From NCBI GenBank assembly GCA_030065055.1, contig JASJDS010000008.1, forward strand, positions 1 to 44,943: a DNA stretch of 44,943 nucleotides, written 5' to 3'. Below the pieces are notes generated by a model that saw only the letters and a list, made by a program, of their open reading frames with translations, did no database searches and was not told the DNA's origin. A program made the translations under genes and the position numbers. Numbering within the stretch: the stretch's first letter is position 1; each line of letters opens with the position of its first letter. Shown here piece after piece: positions 6,651-15,000 of this stretch. The DNA is from Calothrix sp. MO_192.B10. Lineage in GTDB: Bacteria; Cyanobacteriota; Cyanobacteriia; Cyanobacteriales; Nostocaceae.

Positions 6651-8129
6651 CTAAGATGCGGGTCGTGCCATTACTCGCGCCCAACTGCGGATTTGTTCGA
6701 TATTCTCGTAGTCCCTAAGAGCTTGTGGGACAATTTCCCCCAAGACGGTTTCTAGATCCTCAAAGTTGCACAAGCGATCGCCCCCATAAGCGATCGTTAC
6801 AGCTTCCCTAACAAGGTAAGCAATCTCTGCACCGGTGAAATCTTCGGTTTTGTCCACCAACGTTTGTAGCTGTTCAACGCTAAGATTAATGTCAAACGAA
6901 TTGAGGTGGATTCCAAGGATATCCTCTCTCTCAGAGGGGTTGGGTAAATCGACAAAGAAGATCTCGTCAAATCTACCCTTACGCAAGAATTCTGGTGGCA
7001 AGTTATTAACCTTATTTGCAGTAGCCACTACGAACACAGGTGCAGTTTTCTCATTCATCCAATTTAAGAAAATGCCAAGCACACCCTTGGAGACTCCCCC
7101 ATCATGGGTAGAAGATCCTGCCTCAAACCCTTTTTCAATCTCATCGAGAAAGAGGCAAACCGGCGCGATCGTTTCAGCAGTTTTAAGAATCCTCCTCAAG
7201 TTCTTTTCTGTCTCACCTAGCAAGGAATGGTACAAACTTCGGATATCAAGGTGCATCACCGGAACCCCCAACGATGAGCCGATGTTCTTGGCTACAAGAG
7301 ATTTTCCACACCCCGGAAGCCCTATCATCATAACCCCTTTGGGTTGTGGTAGTTTTGGATTAGCACAAGCAAATAGTTTCTTACGTCGGGCTAACCAGGA
7401 TTTGAGGGTCTTAAGTCCTCCAACCTTGACATCAGGTTCATGGGACAATTCTACCCCCAATCGTTTCAGTTTAGCCAGCTTAAACTGATTAACTTGTTGC
7501 GCTAAAACCTCACTGTTAATTGATGGATATTTCTTGAGGCTAAATCTCACAGCGTCATTAATCTCTGCGATCGTTAATCCTTGGCAACTCCTGATTAACG
7601 TATCCCCCACATGAGGTTTAGTTATACCAGGTGGTAAGCGATTAACCAATTGCTTCAAGAAAGCTTTAATCACAGCAGCACTGGGTAAACCATAATCTAA
7701 AATATGGATTAAACCCTCAAATGATGGTAAATTAATGTCCTCTTCTAATAAGATAATAGTCTGATTGGTTGTTTTCAGTTTATGTGCTAAGTTAAATAGT
7801 CTAGCAACCACTAAAGGATCTGCCTTTTGTCCTGTTAAGAATTGTTGGAAATTATGGAGGACGTAAATAGCTTTATCCTGAGTGTCTTCTATTTGTTCCA
7901 AGACATTTAAAGGATCATTAGTGTTAGGCAGTGGCTCAAATACTTGAGAGCCACATTTTCCTAGTCCTTTATCATAAGTCCAAAAGAAGACTTCATAACC
8001 CCCGTTAGGATAATTAGCAGTATAAGCGGTTAATTCTCTAGTAAAAGAACTAACTCCACTAGGACTACAAGTCACTCCTAAAAGGCTAAATGAAGCTGTA
8101 ATGAAATGTTCTAAGTCTGTAAAGATCAT
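6651..8129 (-). CDS. Ycf46-like AAA-family ATPase
   Basis: The 492-residue protein starts MIFTDLEHFI, has a divergent N-terminal domain (to about 240), then a C-terminal AAA module. Walker A GLPGCGKS is at about 270-277, Walker B is VCLFLDEIEKG, a sensor region contains VFVVATAN, and an arginine-finger segment reads LRKGRFDEIFFVDLP, followed by a C-terminal helical lid. This layout matches cyanobacterial/plastid Ycf46 proteins, whose role is uncertain (proposed link to inorganic-carbon use and photosynthesis regulation). Two partners of the usual cluster, DUF1257 and DUF2997, lie upstream in the same direction. An upstream in-frame ATG at 8156 falls inside the terminator hairpin of the preceding gene, so 8129 is preferred. 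Confidence 0.85.
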   Translation of the reverse strand: MIFTDLEHFITASFSLLGVTCSPSGVSSFTRELTAYTANYPNGGYEVFFWTYDKGLGKCGSQVFEPLPNTNDPLNVLEQIEDTQDKAIYVLHNFQQFLTGQKADPLVVARLFNLAHKLKTTNQTIILLEEDINLPSFEGLIHILDYGLPSAAVIKAFLKQLVNRLPPGITKPHVGDTLIRSCQGLTIAEINDAVRFSLKKYPSINSEVLAQQVNQFKLAKLKRLGVELSHEPDVKVGGLKTLKSWLARRKKLFACANPKLPQPKGVMMIGLPGCGKSLVAKNIGSSLGVPVMHLDIRSLYHSLLGETEKNLRRILKTAETIAPVCLFLDEIEKGFEAGSSTHDGGVSKGVLGIFLNWMNEKTAPVFVVATANKVNNLPPEFLRKGRFDEIFFVDLPNPSEREDILGIHLNSFDINLSVEQLQTLVDKTEDFTGAEIAYLVREAVTIAYGGDRLCNFEDLETVLGEIVPQALRDYENIEQIRSWARVMARPAS

Positions 8130-8143
8130 GGTAATGGAATAGT

Positions 8144-8185
8144 AAAAAAATATCATTTCTCACTATTTCGCAAGAAATGATATTT
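8144..8185 (-). terminator. Terminator of the four-helix-bundle gene
   Basis: The perfect 13-base inverted repeat AAATATCATTTCT (8148-8160) and AGAAATGATATTT (8173-8185) is followed on the minus strand by a T-run (complement of 8144-8150). It ends the gene finishing at 8220 and overlaps the leader of the ATPase gene. Confidence 0.75.
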
Positions 8186-8189
8186 ATCA

Positions 8190-8218
8190 GTCACCAGTCA
8201 TCAGTCACTAGTCACCAA
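8190..8218. repeat. Heptamer tandem repeat (AGTCACY family)
   Basis: Degenerate copies of the 7-mer AGTCACC/AGTCATC/AGTCACT stand head to tail just past the four-helix-bundle stop codon. The same family recurs at about 8618-8650 and within 9018-9182. Confidence 0.75.
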
Positions 8219-8219
8219 T

Positions 8220-8579
8220 TTACTTTTTTGTTCTGTTAGTGGATTTGAGAATTGAGTAAAGAATTTTAGCGATTTCTTCGGCATCTTTATAAATACTATT
8301 AAATCCATTTTCTTCTAGATAACCAGTATCTTTCAATAAAGATAACCAATATTTAGTTTCTTGGCATTCTTTATAAGCAATAGAAACTTTAGCACTAAAA
8401 TCAGCAGAAGAAATTGCACTGTTAGCCTCCGCTAAATTTGCTCCAATAGACGTACCTGAGCGTAGTAGTTGTTTGCTTAAAACATATTCTTTTTTGTTAT
8501 TAGTTAAATGTTTATAAGCATTAACTACTCTAATAGCAAATTGATAAGCTTTGTCGTAAGCAATACTATTTTTACTCAT
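8220..8579 (-). CDS. Four-helix-bundle protein (23S rRNA IVP / S23 family)
   Basis: The 119 residues match the TIGR02436-type four-helix bundle: an early YDKAYQFAIRVVNAYKHL helix, the hallmark LRSGTSIGANLAEANSAIS segment (about 41-59), then KVSIAYKECQETKYWLSLL and a final DAEEIAKILYSILKS helix. Members were first seen in 23S rRNA intervening sequences but are widespread as free-standing genes of uncertain role, often on mobile or repeat-rich DNA. The ATG has an AAGAGGAT ribosome-binding site. The gene is flanked by heptamer repeats on both sides and has its own terminator, so it resembles a self-contained insertable cassette. Confidence 0.88.
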   Translation of the reverse strand: MSKNSIAYDKAYQFAIRVVNAYKHLTNNKKEYVLSKQLLRSGTSIGANLAEANSAISSADFSAKVSIAYKECQETKYWLSLLKDTGYLEENGFNSIYKDAEEIAKILYSILKSTNRTKK

Positions 8580-8617
8580 AATAATCCTCTTATTACGATT
8601 TTGTATTTATCATAATT

Positions 8618-8650
8618 GGTGACTGAGCGAAGCGTGTGACTGGTGACTGT
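8618..8650. repeat. Heptamer repeat (TGGTGACTG family)
   Basis: The stretch TTGGTGACTGAGCGAAGCG, TGTGACTGGTGACTG fills the spacer between the KTSC and four-helix-bundle genes. It belongs to the same heptamer family, in opposite reading to the copies at 8190-8218. Confidence 0.65.
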
Positions 8651-8974
8651 TTAAATTAAGTTAGAAACTTGTCCTCCTTTGAATTGATGTTTAATATTTT
8701 GATGGTATAACCTCCCTACTGACCCAGTGGTTGTAGTTAGCCTTTGCCACAGACTTAAAGGTGCATCAAAATAACGATAAGTTCCACCACTTTTAAATTG
8801 AACATACAGAATTGACTTCTCATGGTCATATCCAACAGCATCTATAGATATACTTGGTTTACAAGGTAAATTCTCAACTCTTTTGATGAGAATACCATCT
8901 TTGATTTCGTCAGTCTCTTGACTATTAGAGCCTTTAAAAGAAGACTCAAAAATATCTAATTCACTACTAAACAT
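8651..8974 (-). CDS. KTSC-domain protein
   Basis: The 107-residue product ends in a KTSC domain: ILYVQFKSGGTYRYFDAP (about residues 56-73), then LWQRLTTTTGSVGRLYHQN and IKHQF. The pattern (strand with F-x-x-G-x-x-Y-x-Y, then P-x-x-x-x-x-x-L, S-x-G-x-x-x-N-x-x-I-K) is characteristic; the domain's name comes from related proteins fused or adjacent to lysyl-tRNA synthetase. Its molecular role is not established. Residues 1-40 are an unassigned acidic N-terminus. Heptamer repeats lie on both sides. The transcription direction agrees with the element genes. Confidence 0.75.
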   Translation of the reverse strand: MFSSELDIFESSFKGSNSQETDEIKDGILIKRVENLPCKPSISIDAVGYDHEKSILYVQFKSGGTYRYFDAPLSLWQRLTTTTGSVGRLYHQNIKHQFKGGQVSNLI

Positions 8975-9017
8975 TTACTTTCTCCGTGATAAAATAAATG
9001 TGGGATATTCCCACAGT

Positions 9018-9182
9018 TAACAGTCACCAGTCACACGCTTCGCGTCCTCACCAGTTGTTTTGGTTGATAGTATTAGTGAAGTATCAAGGTGATTAGTTAT
9101 TTTATACTTCGAGTTTCTAAATTAAAACTAACAACTGAAAATTGCTTTTCACTGGTGACTGGTGACTGGCGACTGGTGACTG
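9018..9182. repeat. Spacer with heptamer repeats at both ends
   Basis: The 8975-9193 spacer holds AGTCACCAGTCACACG near 9018-9040 and an ordered run of ACTGGTG units (GTGACTGGTGACTGGCGACT) at about 9149-9182. The two ends are inverted relative to each other, so the spacer could fold back. No gene is seen between them. Confidence 0.7.
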
Positions 9183-9193
9183 GTTTGAGTTGA

Positions 9194-9388
9194 TTATTGG
9201 TTAAGATGGATTTGATTAGTTTGGCGAGAAGTTTGTCGATATTCAGGTTTAAATTCCCGATTGTCAACCCCTCCTAATGCTTCGGATAAAGGTTGGGTTA
9301 AAGACAAACAATTCCCTCCAGATGAACCTTTAGCTTCAATCGTAAAGTTTCCATCAGCATCAACGTTAATTATAATTTCTGGATTCAT
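9194..9388 (-). CDS. DUF2997-domain protein
   Basis: The 64-residue protein opens with MNPEIIINVDADGNFTIEAK, the DUF2997 pattern of a short beta hairpin followed by G-x-x-C (here GGNCLSLTQPLSEALG) and a loose tail. The family is small and almost always found beside DUF1257 (Ycf35) and a Ycf46-like ATPase in cyanobacteria, as here. The start codon overlaps the stop of the DUF1257 gene (TAATG), so translation is coupled. Function unknown; its conservation with the ATPase suggests it belongs to the same complex or pathway. Confidence 0.82.
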   Translation of the reverse strand: MNPEIIINVDADGNFTIEAKGSSGGNCLSLTQPLSEALGGVDNREFKPEYRQTSRQTNQIHLNQ

Positions 9389-9768
9389 TATCTTCTTGCT
9401 CCTAATGTAATTTGAACTTGACCCTTAACCGTTTCTTGTTTTTGCACTCTGTAGCCTAATCTTTTGGCAGTAGCAACAGCATAATTTGTTCCTAACTCTT
9501 GTTTGAAATTAGGCAGTTTAGAGTGACGTAAATCATAATCATCACATACTAATTTGTAAGTATCGTCCTCGTAAACAAAGCCAATATCACTCCTAGATGA
9601 TATCTGCGATCGCTCCACTACAAGATTAGCAAATGCTTGACTACTCCAATTCGTTTGCAACTGAATAGGTTGCTCATGTTCAGTTACCTTTAATCCCATT
9701 TGTTTCAAGGATTGTAATAACACGTTCTTGTTATTGTACTGAGTCTTAATTGTCGAAAAGTGCGACAT
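9388..9768 (-). CDS. DUF1257 protein (Ycf35-like)
   Basis: The 126 residues begin MSHFSTIKTQYNNKNVLLQS, the standard start of DUF1257/Ycf35 proteins. A variable centre follows, then DIGFVYEDDTYKLVCDDYDL and the C-terminal TAKRLGYRVQKQETVKGQVQ. The family is encoded in red-algal plastids and nearly all cyanobacteria, with no settled function. An AAGAGGTTT ribosome-binding site precedes the ATG. The gene heads the DUF1257-DUF2997 pair and is divergent from the DUF433 gene, so the 98-base gap (9769-9866) must hold promoters for both directions. Confidence 0.85.
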   Translation of the reverse strand: MSHFSTIKTQYNNKNVLLQSLKQMGLKVTEHEQPIQLQTNWSSQAFANLVVERSQISSRSDIGFVYEDDTYKLVCDDYDLRHSKLPNFKQELGTNYAVATAKRLGYRVQKQETVKGQVQITLGARR

Positions 9769-9806
9769 GAATTAAACCTCTTAATTGAAAATTATCAATT
9801 AAGATT

Positions 9807-9836
9807 TTGTCGCCAGACAAAAAAAGAAGTTATAAT
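9807..9836 (+). promoter_or_regulatory. Putative promoter with dyad for the DUF433/retropepsin pair
   Basis: A TTGTCG -35-like box lies 18 bases before a perfect TATAAT (9831-9836), about 30 bases ahead of the ATG at 9867. The -35 region is part of a dyad TTGTC-GCCA-GACAA (9807-9820), so a repressor could bind there. Confidence 0.5.
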
Positions 9837-9866
9837 TAATTAAAGAGTGATAACAATTATCAAATC

Positions 9867-10385
9867 ATGGTCGAGAAAACTCAAGAAATTTTACCTTCAT
9901 TATATCCTCACTTAGAAGAAATCGAGACAACAGAACAAACTATTATAGTTATAGAAGGAACAGAAATTCCTTTGACTTATTTGATCGAAGATTATTATCG
10001 GTTAAACCAATCTGTTGACGCTTTGATACGTAAATGGAGACATTTAGACCCGGCATTGATTTTTAGTGCATTAGCTTATTATCACGATCATATCTCTGAA
10101 GTCCAAAAACTTTTGCAAGTACAAGAACAAGTAGCTAATGAAGAAATAGCTAAAAATCTTTATCCAGATTTAGCTACTTATGAATATTTACAGCATCAAG
10201 GTAAATTATTTGACGAAATGCTGCCCAAACTTTTACCAAAGTATGAAAATTACTATGTGTATTTTGAAGAAGGGAAAGTTTTAGAATATAATCAAGATGA
10301 AGAAAAGCTACTAGATTTAGTCGAGAAAAAATATGGACTAAAACCTATGTTTATTGAGAAAGTTAAGAACCCATCAAATGTTTGA
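9867..10385 (+). CDS. DUF433-domain protein, putative antitoxin-like
   Basis: The 172-residue protein carries a DUF433-like region (about residues 28-90): IEGTEIPLTYLIEDYYRLNQ, then SVDALIRKWRHLDPALIFSA and LAYYHDHISEVQKLL. It matches the family pattern G-T-R/E-I-P..., a helix-turn-helix with a conserved P, and the A-Y-Y-x-x-H ending. Many DUF433 proteins are antitoxins or DNA-binding partners of small nucleases. The C-terminal half (helical, then YYVYFEEGKVLEYN) is unassigned. The stop overlaps the next gene's start by eight bases (ATGTTTGA), indicating a coupled pair. It is transcribed opposite to the neighbouring element genes. Confidence 0.7.
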   Translation: MVEKTQEILPSLYPHLEEIETTEQTIIVIEGTEIPLTYLIEDYYRLNQSVDALIRKWRHLDPALIFSALAYYHDHISEVQKLLQVQEQVANEEIAKNLYPDLATYEYLQHQGKLFDEMLPKLLPKYENYYVYFEEGKVLEYNQDEEKLLDLVEKKYGLKPMFIEKVKNPSNV

Positions 10386-10779
10386 AGGAAAATATACTGA
10401 ACTCCCTAACGCTTCACCAATCCCTTTAATACAATTACAAATTAGACAATCAGAATCAATACCATCAATAGCTAGTCAAGGAATTCTTGATACAGGTGCT
10501 GACTGTACTATGGTTCCTTTTTCCATTATTTCTCAACTGCAAGCAGTCAAACTAATTCGAGGTAGAAATACCTCCGTTATTTATGGAGTTGGAAAACGGA
10601 AAATTCAAGTGGTTCCTTATCGAGTAGAAATAAGTTTTAACCATCATGAATTTATTAGAATCAAAGTCTATGCTTGTCCTGATAATGATACCGATGGCTT
10701 GATTATTCTGGGACGGAATTTTTTGAATCGTTATTGTATTACTTTTAATGGAAAAACTAAAAGATTTTTGATTGAATGA
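10378..10779 (+). CDS. Retropepsin-like aspartic protease
   Basis: The 133-residue product has the single-domain retropepsin layout: GILDTGADCTMVPFSII with the catalytic D-T-G (about residues 38-40), VIYGVGKRKIQVVPYRVEI as the flap and following strand, and LIILGRNFLNRYCITFNG as the C-terminal I-L-G-R motif. Such proteins act as dimers like viral proteases, and their bacterial substrates are mostly unknown. The ATG at 10378 is used because it gives a family-like N-terminus (MFEGKYTELPNASPI) and overlaps the stop of the DUF433 gene. The pairing recalls two-gene stress or TA-like cassettes in cyanobacteria, but that role is inferred. Confidence 0.8.
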   Translation: MFEGKYTELPNASPIPLIQLQIRQSESIPSIASQGILDTGADCTMVPFSIISQLQAVKLIRGRNTSVIYGVGKRKIQVVPYRVEISFNHHEFIRIKVYACPDNDTDGLIILGRNFLNRYCITFNGKTKRFLIE

Positions 10780-10814
10780 AATTTTATTTTTTCTATTTCC
10801 TGTTGATATTGAGC

Positions 10815-11282
10815 TTAGGGAACAGCTAGGTTTTTTGTTAACTTTGACTTAATATTAATGATTTCATTTTGCAGCTTTTCCACCTGTGCCATTAATTCCA
10901 TCACCAATGTAGTTAATACAGGTTGACGAGGTTTCCTCTTATTCTGAGATTTGTCTGCATTAACTTGTTTTTCTAGGGTTTCCAGTTTCTTAAGCAATCG
11001 CTGTATCTCATTTCTCCGTGCGATCGCTTTAACCATTTCCTTGTAAGCTTCACTATTAGCCGAACCCAAATAGCTCACCATTTTAGTCTTTAGTTTCGGT
11101 TTATGGGATTCTTCCCCGTCTTTACCACTCTTTACTCGAAACCCTTTGAGCAAGCGGTAATAGGTGTACTTTTTCCCATTCTTAGTGACGCTAGTAGCTG
11201 AAATCCAGGTGTGGGGTTCAGCTACTACTCCTTGGGATCTTAATTGTGCTATTTGGGCTTTAATGGCGGCCGGTGAAGTCAT
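10815..11282 (-). CDS. Hypothetical 155-aa basic coiled-coil protein
   Basis: The protein is lysine-rich. It has an N-terminal helix (AAIKAQIAQLRSQG), a beta segment with WISATSVTKNGKKYTYYRLL, the stretch KTKMVSYLGSANSEAYKEMV, and a coiled-coil second half (RRNEIQRLLKKLETLEKQV and ELMAQVEKLQNEIINIKSKL). Similar proteins accompany plasmids and phages in cyanobacteria, but I do not know a function. A helical, basic protein behind a palindromic site (11295-11329) could be an autoregulator or DNA-structuring factor. There is no good ribosome-binding site before the ATG. Confidence 0.6.
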   Translation of the reverse strand: MTSPAAIKAQIAQLRSQGVVAEPHTWISATSVTKNGKKYTYYRLLKGFRVKSGKDGEESHKPKLKTKMVSYLGSANSEAYKEMVKAIARRNEIQRLLKKLETLEKQVNADKSQNKRKPRQPVLTTLVMELMAQVEKLQNEIINIKSKLTKNLAVP

Positions 11283-11294
11283 GAAATAATAAGC

Positions 11295-11329
11295 TAATGC
11301 AGACTATATTGTAATTATAATCTGCATTA
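11295..11329 (-). promoter_or_regulatory. Palindromic operator-like site with embedded -10 box
   Basis: The inverted repeat TAATGCAGA (11295-11303) and TCTGCATTA (11321-11329) lies about 13 bases upstream of the 155-aa start codon. The AT-rich middle contains TATAAT on the minus strand (complement of 11315-11320). This arrangement fits a repressor site covering a promoter. Confidence 0.5.
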
Positions 11330-11345
11330 AACCAAAAGTCAATGG

Positions 11346-11835
11346 TTAACCGTGACCATTCCTAGCACCTGTCCCATTACCATTACCGTTGCTAGTCATC
11401 AACATCTTCGTCCCTCCAGTAACCCCTGTGGTGAGTTCGGCTGCTGTCAGTATTTGTTCAAGCCGTTTTCGCGTCAGTTGGTTTTCTGCCAATTTCCGAG
11501 TTAATGCAGACATTTTCTTAATCCTCCCTGAGACGTTAAACTGTTGTCTTACAAACTCAATAATCTCTACATAATCTCTGGTGGTTTCCCCTGGATTATT
11601 TGCTCAATTTGACTGTCAAATAATACTTGTTCATCATCATCAACATGGGGTAAGTTTTCCACCAACATCGGTATATGCTTCATATCTTTACCATTGGTTT
11701 CTGTTACGTCATCCTCGTCTTTTGCCCCCTTTAAGAACCTTCCAGATTAGTGATAATAATTTCTCCGCCTATTAATAATAATTCTTGACTAACAAGCCGA
11801 TTTCTCAAGTTAAGATAAAATGGTAATCTTTCCAT
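11346..11835 (-). pseudogene. Frameshifted small gene (about 160 codons in three frames)
   Basis: A strong start (GAAGGAG then ATG at 11835) opens MERLPFYLNLRNRLVSQELL, which stops at 11731. An adjacent frame continues KDEDDVTETNGKDMKHIPML and then VENLPHVDDDEQVLFDSQIE, stopping at 11567. A third frame carries DYVEIIEFVRQQFNVSGRIK and runs straight into MSALTRKLAENQLTRKRLEQ up to a stop at 11346. All three read as coding, and together they look like one gene with two frameshifts. Alternatively, the last part is a separate 55-aa gene starting at 11513, which has its own GGGAGGAT ribosome-binding site and a glycine/asparagine-rich tail. Family not recognised. Confidence 0.6.
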
Positions 11836-11904
11836 TAGCTACTCCTTCATTTTTCGTAAAGTTATTGTCACTCTGACTTTTGTAGATTTCCTAGCGGAAT
11901 TCCA

Positions 11905-12057
11905 ATGTATTGTGCCGTAGCCTATACAGATTTCTGGGATGCTTATAATACAGTTATTCCTGCTCAAAGACATCGACCAGTTTATAAAGATAGTGGCGAA
12001 ACTAATCATATTGAGCGGTTTAACTTAAAAGAAGTGAAGTATAGTCAAAATGAATAA
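11905..12057 (+). pseudogene. IS1-family transposase, C-terminal remnant
   Basis: The frame reads MYCAVAYTDFWDAYNTVIPA, then QRHRPVYKDSGETNHIERFN and a short tail. YTDxWxAY...IP and GETNHIER are the signature of the last part of IS1-type DDE transposases. Everything before this is gone, and it ends eight bases inside the NRPS start codon, so the element was cut away long ago. It marks a rearrangement breakpoint directly at the 5' end of the NRPS gene. Confidence 0.8.
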
Positions 12058-15000
12058 AAATAACGATTTAATCTATAATCGAGAAAGAAATTCTGCTGCT
12101 CCGATTGACCATCCCAAGGATAAGTGTGTTCATCAGTTGTTTGAGGAGCAGGTGGAAAAAACACCGGATGCAGTGGCAGTGGTGTTTGAAGACAGACAAT
12201 TAACCTATCGGGATTTGAATTGTCAGGCGAATCAAATAGCACATTATTTACAATCGGAGGGAGTCGGACCAGAAGTTTTGGTGGGCATCTGTGTTGAACG
12301 TTCTCTTGAGATGGTGGTGGGATTGTTGGGCATTATCAAAGCTGGTGGGGCTTATGTTCCCCTAGACCCAGGTTATCCTCAAGAGCGGTTGGCTTACATG
12401 ATTGAAGATACTCAAGCTTCAGTGCTATTAACTCAAAAAAACTTGGTAGCTGGATTACCGGAAATAAGAGCGCAAATCATTTGTTTAGATGGTGAAGGGA
12501 ATCTAGTGAGTCAAGAAACTGACTTAAATCCCAACTGTACTGTTTCTGAGGAAAATTTAGCTTATGTAATCTACACTTCCGGTTCTACAGGTAAACCTAA
12601 AGGTGTAGCAATGAAGCACCTGGCGTTGAGGAATCTGATTTTGTGGCAACGGTCAAACACAACAGTTTCAACCGGAGCAAAAACCCTGCAATTTGCACCA
12701 ATTAGCTTTGATGTCTCCTTTCAGGAAATATTTTCAACTTGGTGTGGGGGTGGAACCTTGTTCTTAATTTCAGAAGAACTGCGACGAGATTCTGTTGCTT
12801 TACTACATTTGGTAAGAGCAAAACAAATAGAAAGACTGTTTCTTCCTTTTGTTGCTTTACAGCAGTTAGCACAGACCACTCAAACTTTGGGATTGATTCC
12901 CACCAGTCTGCGAGAAGTAATAACAGCAGGGGAACAGTTGCAAATTACTCCGGAGATCGCCAGCTTTTTCTCCCAGCTAAAAGATTGTTCCCTTCATAAT
13001 CAATATGGACCATCAGAAAGTCATGTAGTTACAGCATTCACCTTAACGGGTTCTACTGACACTTGGCCGGCACTACCACCTATTGGTCGTCCCATTGCTA
13101 ATATTCAGATGTACATCTTAGATCAATTCGCACAAGCTGTACCTGTGGGAATTCCCGGCGAGTTGTACATCGGGGGAGTTGGCTTAGCTAGAGGTTATCT
13201 GAACCGTCCTGAGTTGACCGCAGAACGATTTATTCCCAACCCCTTTAGTCAAGAAGAGGGGTCCCGCCTTTACAAAACTGGGGATTTAGCCCGTTATTTA
13301 CCGGATGGAAATATCGAATATCTCGGTCGGCTCGATAATCAGGTCAAGGTGCGGGGTTTCCGGATCGAACTTGGAGAAATTGAAGTAACACTCGCTCAAC
13401 ACCCTGACCTGCGGCAGACTGCGGTGATTCTCCGAGAAGACCAACCAGGGGATAAGCGCTTAGTCGCCTACGTTTGTCCAAATGAGGGACCAATCCCGAC
13501 TTCGGGTCAACTGCGCCGCTTTCTCTGGGAAAAGTTACCAGACTACATGGTGCCTGGGACTTTTGTGACGTTAGAAGCTTTACCCTTAACACCCAGTGGC
13601 AAAGTCGATCGCCGGGCTTTACCTGCCCCTGATGCTTCAAGTTTGATTCGTGAAACCAGTTTTGTTGCCCCCCGGGATGCGGTAGAACTGCAACTAGCTC
13701 AAATTTGGTCAGAGATTCTGGGTGTTTCTCCCATCGGAGTTGACGACAACTTGATTGAATTAGGCGGACATTCCTTGTTAGCCACCAAAATTATGGGGCT
13801 AGTGCGCGATCGCTTCGGGGTAGAATTACCCCTGAATTGCTTATTTGAGTGTCCCACAGTTGCTGAGTTAGCTAAGGAGGTTCTTCAGTCAGAGGGTTTA
13901 ACTATTGGACCACCCCTACAACCCATTTCACGAGAGCAAACCATTCCTTTATCCTTTGCCCAAGAACAACTGTGGTTTCTCAACCAGTTAAGGCCGGAAG
14001 AACCAGTTTACAACGAAACCTTGAGCATTCATTTAGGTGGAGATATCAATATTCCTGCATTGGCAGAAAGTCTGACGGAACTCATCCGCCGTCACGAAAT
14101 TCTGCGGACGACCTATCGAGTCCTTAATGGTCAACTGTGCCAGGAAATTCATCCACCATCTGCATTTGCTTTACCGATTGTCGATTTGCGAGAATGGTCA
14201 CAAACAAAACGAGAAACAGAAGCGGTGCGTATTGCCACCGAACAGCTGCGTCAAGAATTTGACCTCACCAGAGGTCCCTTGCTGCGAGGGACTCTGATTC
14301 AGCTTGCTTCAGACAACTATCGGCTCTACTTCGCTATTCATCACAGTGTTATAGATGCCGAATCATTTGTGCATATTATCCAGGAATTAGAAATTATTTA
14401 TACAGCATTTTGTCAAGGTTTACCGTCACCTCTGCCAGAATTACCCATACAATATGCCGATTTTGCGGTTTGGCAACGCCAGCGGTTACTCGGAGAAGTG
14501 CTGTCCCATCAGCTTGCCTACTGGGAGAAAAAACTAGAAAATTTACCCCAGTTAAAACTTCCCACTGACCGTCCTCGCACTCCACAAACGACTTTTACCG
14601 GTTCATTTGTTCGTCACGGACTTTCATTTGACTTAATCGAAAAGCTCAAAACTCTTAGCCGCCAAGAAAGTGTTACCTTATTTGTAACTTTGGCGACAGC
14701 AATCAAAGTTTTGCTTTATCGCTATTCGGCTCAGTCAGATATTGTTCTGGGTACTTTGATTTCCCAACGGGGGCGATCGGAGTTAGAAGGGATCATCGGT
14801 AACTTTCTCAATCCTTTGGTCTTGCGTAGTGACCTCAGCGGCAACCCTAGTTTCTGCGAACTGTTAAAGCGAGTCCGGAATGTCTGTTTATCAGCTTACT
14901 CCCATCAAGATGTGCCGTTCCAGAAGGTGGTAGAAGCCCTTCATCCCGAGTACCAAATCAACCAAAATCCCATGTTTCAGGTGGCTTTCACCATCGATCC

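Noticed and set aside
6835-7488. Plus-strand 217-codon frame inside the ATPase gene
   Set aside because: It is antisense to the conserved AAA domain, and its serine/leucine-rich composition is typical of a shadow frame.
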